From: Chelativorans multitrophicus
GTDB taxonomy: Bacteria; Pseudomonadota; Alphaproteobacteria; Rhizobiales; Rhizobiaceae
Assembly: GCF_011317445.1 (NCBI RefSeq)
Contig: NZ_JAAAPL010000001.1
Coordinates: 1,674,001-1,738,000, forward strand
Direction: 5' to 3'
Length of the DNA: 64,000 bases
The notes beneath the pieces are model-generated. The model was not told the origin of the DNA. It saw nothing but the letters and a program-made list of their open reading frames with translations, and made no database searches. The translations under genes were made by a program, and so were the position numbers. Within the stretch, counting starts at the first letter, position 1; each line of letters begins with the position of its first letter. Positions 60,001 through 64,000 of this stretch are shown piece after piece.

Positions 60001-60527
60001 GACGCATGGACCAACTTGAGCGGGAGCGTTTCATCTCGTCGCAGCCCCCGCGTGTGCGGGGTGGCATGGTCGTCATCCCCCGGGGGTTGCTGCAAGAGCG
60101 CCAAGCGCCGAGCATTCCAAACCATTTTGCAGAAGACCCGGCCGCGCGCCGCGAGATCGAGCTTGCGGCGATGGCCGCTGTCATGGCGGCCGAGCGCGCG
60201 CTGGGCAACGAGCCGGCAGACGTCTCCGCCCAGAAGATTGGCTACGACATCGCGTCCCACGATCCTAGGTCGGGGCATCTACGCTTCATCGAGGTCAAGG
60301 GGCGAATCGACGGCGCGGACCGCGTGATGGTCACGCGCCAGGAGGTCATTACTTCGCTACACGAGCCGGAGAAGTTCATTCTGGCGATCGTCTCCGTCAA
60401 CGCAGGCTTCGCTCACGCGCCGCGCTATGTGCGCGGCCCGCTCGTGGAACGGGAACCGTCGTTCCTTGAGACTGCGATCCAGTTTGACCTCCGACGCCTG
60501 CTGGAGCGGGCGCAAGAGCCGGCATAG
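57021..60527 (+). CDS. SNF2-family helicase with C-terminal DUF3883
   Basis: An 1168-aa ATP-dependent translocase. Motif I: LLADDPGAGKTIMAGLLMKEL (about 130). Motif II: LIICDEAHRMSA (about 232). Motif III: LLMSATPHNGKEEDF. Motif VI: QRFGRIHRIGQMEVCHLW (about 610). The C-terminal DUF3883 domain (about 1065-1130) has IGYDIASHDPRSGHLRFIEVKGR, with the E-x-K of a nuclease-like fold. GGGGAG precedes tandem ATGs. Similar SNF2-DUF3883 proteins occur as DrmD in class 1 DISARM and as orphans; no other DISARM gene is visible here. Confidence 0.85.
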   Translation: MMSAKLEEIKNGASVRGVASAQAVHVVSVDWIGDQAISVVFRDHNGAVAEAILYRDDEHRLEVEQNGRAWSFDADGALLRLVTEANRIKLAHFFDPYLAIHTSLVDPLPHQISAVYGEMLSRQPLRFLLADDPGAGKTIMAGLLMKELIARSDLERCLVVAPGSLVEQWQDELGQKFNLEFDILSRDMIENSRSGNPFSDRDRLIVRLDVLARNEELQEKLMNAREWDLIICDEAHRMSATYFGGEVKYTRRYQVGQKLGQVCRHLLLMSATPHNGKEEDFQLFMALLDGDRFEGRFRDGVHYADTEDMMRRLTKEELLKFDGRPLFPERRARTVKYQLSEGEAALYTAVTEYVRTEMNRVQRFAEGDGKKRNNVGFALQILQRRLASSPAAIYQSLKRRRERLENELGEARLASKGRRAGATEPAINADMLRNIEEYGQEEIDELEDLISTGATTAETVEQLALEVETLKGLETMALGVLRSGVDTKWSQLNRILDDDLMIDAAGNRRKLIIFTEPKDTLHYLLDKVRARLGNPEAVEVIHGGVSREERRKVVERFMQDKDMLVLIANDAAGEGVNLQRGHLMVNYDLPWNPNKIEQRFGRIHRIGQMEVCHLWNLVAADTREGEVYARLLEKLEAAREALGGRVYDVLGELFDGVALKDLLFEAIQYGEQEDVKARLFQQVDGAVDQAHLLELLRRRALTNDTMPEARVEELRLEMERAEALRLQPHHIQSFFVEAFQHLGGKIKRREEGRWEVTHVPVRIRERDRQIGTGAPLQTQYERICFEKDKINQQPVAAFVCPGHPLLEAVISMIREQYEQIMRQGAILVDDTDAGDALSAIFLLEHVVQDGRVTSAGKPHVISQRLQFAAIDKAGNTINAGIAPHLNLRPATPEEVASVRDLLDESWLTTDLEKAAIRFATVELAQGHVAEVKARRLPEIEKVEQEVRARLKKEINYWDSRAFELKEEERAGKKTRVNWQNAQRRAEDLADRQKRRMDQLERERFISSQPPRVRGGMVVIPRGLLQERQAPSIPNHFAEDPAARREIELAAMAAVMAAERALGNEPADVSAQKIGYDIASHDPRSGHLRFIEVKGRIDGADRVMVTRQEVITSLHEPEKFILAIVSVNAGFAHAPRYVRGPLVEREPSFLETAIQFDLRRLLERAQEPA

Positions 60528-60535
60528 GAGGTGAC

Positions 60536-61027
60536 ATGACCGGCATCGCGGATTTTTCCATCCTGGCCCCCGTGCCGCTAGAGCACCTTCAATCGGGGCG
60601 CGCTATCGCCGACGCCACGGGTTTCGTCGCCTTCGGGTCGCGCAAATGGGAGCTGTTTCGCAAGGTTGATGAACTGCGAGGCGGCGCGCGGGTGCCAGTC
60701 CTGATCTATCCGTCACATGAGGATGTGCCTGCCAAGCTGAGCTTCGTCGTGTCTTGGCTGGGATGGTATGCTGGCTGCGAGGAAAGCGGTAACGGCAAGC
60801 ATTCAAAGGGAATGGTGCATCGGCCGCCGACGACAGGCCAATATGCCGCCGACAATCAGGGCCACTGGGCGGTGTTCTGGCATGTTTGCGATCTGCACGA
60901 GCTGCCCGCCGGGCAGCGGCTGCCGATCTCCGCGATCCAGATCATCAAGGGCGGCTGGCGCAAGACGGCGCCGCCGCGGGGACCGGAATTGGTCGCTACG
61001 CCGTCGACGGTGGAGCTTTCGCTATGA
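60536..61027 (+). CDS. 163-aa protein of unknown function in the defence operon
   Basis: A soluble protein with aromatic-rich segments: FVAFGSRKWELFRKVDELRGGARVPVLIYPSH, WLGWYAGCEESGNGKHSKGMVHRPPTTGQYAADNQGHWAVFWHVCDLHELP. The mixed beta pattern and Trp/His residues could fit a PUA/EVE-like reader of modified bases, but this is speculation. A perfect AGGAGG site precedes the ATG. It overlaps the next gene by 4 bp, so the two are translationally coupled. Confidence 0.75.
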   Translation: MTGIADFSILAPVPLEHLQSGRAIADATGFVAFGSRKWELFRKVDELRGGARVPVLIYPSHEDVPAKLSFVVSWLGWYAGCEESGNGKHSKGMVHRPPTTGQYAADNQGHWAVFWHVCDLHELPAGQRLPISAIQIIKGGWRKTAPPRGPELVATPSTVELSL

Positions 61028-64000
61028 GCGTGAGCCACCAGATCGAAACCGTTGCTGCCAATCCACCCGACTATTTCCGGTCGATCCAGGAGCGTGCGAC
61101 CAAGCGCTGGGATCAGCTTGAGGCAGACCCGGAGCTGGCTGGCCCTTGGCACCAGCTCTTCAAGCAGGTCCAGAGCCCGCGGCACATCCTGTCCGAGTTG
61201 CTCCAGAACGCCGACGACGCCGGCGCCAGCGAAGCGCGGGTGTCAATCGAGGACGACCGCTTTGTGTTCGAGCACAATGGCGAGGACTTCATCGAGGCCC
61301 ATTTCGCCTCGATTTGCCGCTTTGGCTATTCCAACAAGCGCGCCCTGCACACGATCGGCTTCCGAGGGATCGGATTCAAGAGCACGTTCAGCCTGGGCGA
61401 TCGAGTTGAACTGTTTACGCCGACGCTGGCGGTGGCCTTCGAGCGCGTGCGGTTCACCCAGCCGCATTGGCTCGACAACCGTCATCCGACAACGGGAACC
61501 ACGCGCGTCGAAGTGGCGATCGCCAACCCGCTGCTGCGCCGAGAAGTCGAGAAGAACCTCGACGAGTGGCTGAAGAGCCCCGTGTCGTTGCTGTTCTTCA
61601 AGAAGATCCGTCGCCTTCAGATCGGCGATAGTGAGGTGCATTGGCAGAGTCTCGGACCCGGCCCCATCGCGGAGAGCGAATGGATGGCCTTGGATCAGAA
61701 AGCCGAAGATCCCTTGCTCCTCGTGCGTTCGGGCGAGGAATCTTTTCCGTCGGAAGCGCTCGACGAGATCCGCCAGGAGCGGATGCTGGGGGCCGAGGAT
61801 GATGGTGATTTCCCGCCCTGCCGGGTGGAGATCGTGCTGGGCGCGAAGGGCCGCCTCTATGTCGTGCTGCCGACCGGCGTCGAAACGGCGCTACCTTTTG
61901 CCTGCAATGCGCCCTTCATCCAGGATCCGGCACGTCTCAAGATCAAGGATCCGGAGACCTCGCCAACCAATCGCTGGCTCCTGAACCGCGCTGGCGAGTT
62001 AGCCGCCAGTGCCATGATGGAGTGGCTGGAGCAGACGAAGACCGGCCCGCAGCACCGGGCGGATGCCTATGGTCTGCTGCCGGACGTTGATCGGGAGGCC
62101 ACTACGCTCGAAGGGGCATGCGGCGCGATCGTCGAATTAGCGTTCGACGCCGCCGTAGAAGGCAAATCGATCCTCCTGACCGAGGAGGGGAGCCTGGTTG
62201 AGGCGAAGGCCGCGATCACCGTACCACGGCCGATCTTTGACATCTGGCCGGCTGACCAAGCGATGGCGCTGCTCGATACCAAGTCCCGGCCGGCGCTTTG
62301 CCAGCATGTCTCGGCCAAGAACCGGACCAAGCTCGTTCACTGGGGGCTGATCGAGGAGTTCTCGAAGTCGGACTTGCTTGAGCGTCTGCGCAGCAAGCAT
62401 CTGCCGAAACCTGCGACCTGGCGCCATCTTCTGAACCTGTGGACCTATATCGCGCCAGAGGTGACGGGCTGGCAGTGCCATGATGCCGACGCCCTGCGGA
62501 TCGTGCCCGTGCAGGGCAAGGAGGTGCTTTACGCGGCGTCGGAGATCGTCCGGCTCGGCGAAAAGAAGCTGCTACAATCGGAGAAGGATTGGGAGTTCCT
62601 CGCCAGCCATCTGATCGTCCTCAACCAGAACTGGACTCGATTCCTCGCCGATCAGCGCCGGGACAAGGCGGAAGGCGGAAGCCGCAACGATCCCGTCGAA
62701 GCGGCCTTCGCGGTGCTGGAGGAGATCGGTCTCGACGGGACGAGCGACGTCAACGCGGTGATCGAGCGGGTCGCCGCCGACTATTTCGGTTCCGGTCAGG
62801 CGAAACTCGTCGAGTGCGTCCAGCTTGCCCAGATCGCGGCCAAGCTTAGTGTCACGATCGGAGACTCTTTCCGATATGCCTGCGCTGACAGAACACTGCG
62901 GGCGATCAGTAATAGCGTGTTGTTCGACGAGAATGGCGCGCTGGAGGAGCTGCTGCCGGAGGCGGTCCGAAAGGCGCAACTTCTGCATGGTGACTATGTC
63001 GCGAGTTTCAAATCCTGCACGCGGGAGGATTGGCTGCGCTGGGTGTCGTCTGGCCGTTCGGGGCTTCAGACGATGGCGCCCCTGGTCCAGAAGCGGCAGA
63101 GCCTTTACGGGCGACAGCAGCTCACAGCGGAAGCGCAGGCGCGCGGCGCCAGCAGCGCTCTCTACTATCCCTATGTCACCAACCAGTTCGTCATTGAGGA
63201 CTGGGATTTCCCTGCGGACTATTGGCGGCATTGGGAGGGGCTGGCGAAGACGGACGCAGGAATCTGGACGAAGATCGTCGGCAAGATCCTGGATCAGCGC
63301 GACACTTATTGGTCGCGGGCCGTCAGCGCTCGGCTGTTGCAGGTAGCGACCACCGGGTCCACGCGATCGATTTCATCAGAGCGCCTACTGACCGACTGGT
63401 TGCTGAAGCTGCGGGCCAAGCCCTGCCTTCCCGATACCCGCAATATGGTCCAGCTTCCGGCGGATCTCGTGCGCAGGACGCCGGAAACGGAGGCGTTGAT
63501 CGATGTGGAGCCTTTCGTGCACGGGCTGCTCGATCGCGAAACCACCCGCCCGCTGCTCGACCTTCTTGGCGTCCGCAGCACGCCGAGCGGTCCCGGGCGT
63601 CTGCTCGACCGGCTGCGCGCCCTGGCCAAATCCGACAAGGCTCCGGCCCATGAGGTCGAGAAATGGTATCGCCGCCTCGATCAGATGCTCGACGGATGCT
63701 CGACTGCCGACGCACAGAACATCAGAACCGCCTTCAAGACGGAGAAGCTGATCCTCGCCCAGGACGGGACGTGGGTGACGTCCGGCGGTGTCTTCCTGGC
63801 AGGGGACGAGGAGGATGTTCCCGGCGCTGCGGTCGTGCGCGCGTCGGTGCTCGATCTCAGCCTGTGGCATCGTGTCGGTGTCGCCGATCGCCCATCGGCG
63901 GACCTGGCGCTGCAATGGCTCGGAACGCTGGCCTCGGGAAAGGGGCTGTCGGCCGACGACGCCCGGCGGGTTCGCACCCTGCTGATCCGTTACCCCACGC
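61024..64000 (+). CDS. Sacsin-like GHKL ATPase, continues past the window
   Basis: At least 992 residues, open at the window end. The N-terminal Hsp90/sacsin-type ATPase has the N box HILSELLQNADDAGASEARV (about 58-77) and the glycine box HTIGFRGIGFKSTFSLGDRV (about 109-128). LFFKKIRRLQIGDSEVHW and following beta-rich segments fit the sacsin repeat-like transducer region. The rest is helical and unassigned. GHKL proteins of this type occur in several bacterial defence loci, often with DUF3883 modules. Its ATG overlaps the previous stop (ATGA). Confidence 0.82.
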   Translation, partial: MSVSHQIETVAANPPDYFRSIQERATKRWDQLEADPELAGPWHQLFKQVQSPRHILSELLQNADDAGASEARVSIEDDRFVFEHNGEDFIEAHFASICRFGYSNKRALHTIGFRGIGFKSTFSLGDRVELFTPTLAVAFERVRFTQPHWLDNRHPTTGTTRVEVAIANPLLRREVEKNLDEWLKSPVSLLFFKKIRRLQIGDSEVHWQSLGPGPIAESEWMALDQKAEDPLLLVRSGEESFPSEALDEIRQERMLGAEDDGDFPPCRVEIVLGAKGRLYVVLPTGVETALPFACNAPFIQDPARLKIKDPETSPTNRWLLNRAGELAASAMMEWLEQTKTGPQHRADAYGLLPDVDREATTLEGACGAIVELAFDAAVEGKSILLTEEGSLVEAKAAITVPRPIFDIWPADQAMALLDTKSRPALCQHVSAKNRTKLVHWGLIEEFSKSDLLERLRSKHLPKPATWRHLLNLWTYIAPEVTGWQCHDADALRIVPVQGKEVLYAASEIVRLGEKKLLQSEKDWEFLASHLIVLNQNWTRFLADQRRDKAEGGSRNDPVEAAFAVLEEIGLDGTSDVNAVIERVAADYFGSGQAKLVECVQLAQIAAKLSVTIGDSFRYACADRTLRAISNSVLFDENGALEELLPEAVRKAQLLHGDYVASFKSCTREDWLRWVSSGRSGLQTMAPLVQKRQSLYGRQQLTAEAQARGASSALYYPYVTNQFVIEDWDFPADYWRHWEGLAKTDAGIWTKIVGKILDQRDTYWSRAVSARLLQVATTGSTRSISSERLLTDWLLKLRAKPCLPDTRNMVQLPADLVRRTPETEALIDVEPFVHGLLDRETTRPLLDLLGVRSTPSGPGRLLDRLRALAKSDKAPAHEVEKWYRRLDQMLDGCSTADAQNIRTAFKTEKLILAQDGTWVTSGGVFLAGDEEDVPGAAVVRASVLDLSLWHRVGVADRPSADLALQWLGTLASGKGLSADDARRVRTLLIRYPT

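Noticed and set aside
57021-60527. Assignment of the right half to DISARM
   Set aside because: The helicase resembles DrmD, but no DrmA, DrmB, DrmC or methyltransferase gene is visible in the window. It could only be revived if those genes lie beyond 64 kb.
1-64000. CRISPR arrays, tRNA or rRNA genes
   Set aside because: No regularly spaced repeat array, and no sequence resembling tRNA or rRNA, was found by eye on either strand.

Overview
The window is about 64 kb of high-GC DNA from an alphaproteobacterium. I infer Hyphomicrobiales or Sphingomonadales, because the Trb set with TrbK-alt and DUF2274, the DUF736/DUF2285/DUF2840/DUF2958 proteins and the ParB-like and strawberry-notch proteins are typical of conjugative elements in those orders. 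Almost all of it reads as one integrative and conjugative (or plasmid-like) element. No intact integrase, tRNA gene, rRNA gene or CRISPR array was seen.

Layout. (1) 0-1.5 kb: a decayed serine-recombinase 3' end and a phosphoribosyltransferase-like gene. (2) 1.5-13.7 kb: a complete minus-strand type IV secretion operon, in transcription order traG, copG-like, trbB, C, D, E, J, K-alt, L, F, G, I and DUF2274. (3) 13.9-19.9 kb: a cargo block between traG and the relaxase, with a LysR regulator, an MFS remnant, a DUF3817 protein, a CDF transporter, an amine-dehydrogenase-like oxidoreductase, a TetR repressor and a 14-TM multidrug pump whose promoter carries a 16-bp palindrome in its spacer. (4) 20.2-22.5 kb: a VirD2-type relaxase and an oriT candidate (inverted repeat plus an IncP-like nic core). 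(5) 22.6-27 kb: lytic transglycosylase, DUF736, TraF peptidase, DUF2840, RHH protein, ParA, RepA and an HTH protein. A probable vegetative origin (12-mer repeats, three iteron-like repeats, two convergent DnaA boxes) lies inside the 3' part of repA. (6) 27-46.2 kb: accessory 'leading' region with regulator-like genes (one frameshifted), a mosaic of gene remnants around a nuclease-like cargo gene, DUF2493, Toprim primase-like protein, a methyltransferase/helicase giant, an IS110-type insertion breaking an antitoxin-like gene, a ParB-like protein, DUF2958 and an ArdC-type antirestriction protein. Three of these genes share a structured leader that covers the ribosome-binding site. (7) 46.5-64 kb: a defence island with KTSC, HerA and SIR2 genes, an AddA/AddB-like helicase-nuclease pair and, diverging from a shared control region, a BrxR/CapW-like WYL regulator followed by an SNF2-DUF3883 helicase, a 163-aa protein and a sacsin-like ATPase that runs off the window.

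How it fits together. If the oriT assignment is right, the plus strand is the transferred strand and the region right of 22.46 kb enters the recipient first. Nearly all genes there (22.6-46.2 kb) are on the minus strand, so the incoming strand would be their template; this includes the antirestriction, primase, helicase and ParB-like genes. The transfer genes enter last. The right end carries host-protective cargo. The most interesting candidate system is the divergent BrxR-regulated pair of operons at 49.9-64 kb. Gene starts were chosen from visible Shine-Dalgarno sequences and 4-bp overlaps.
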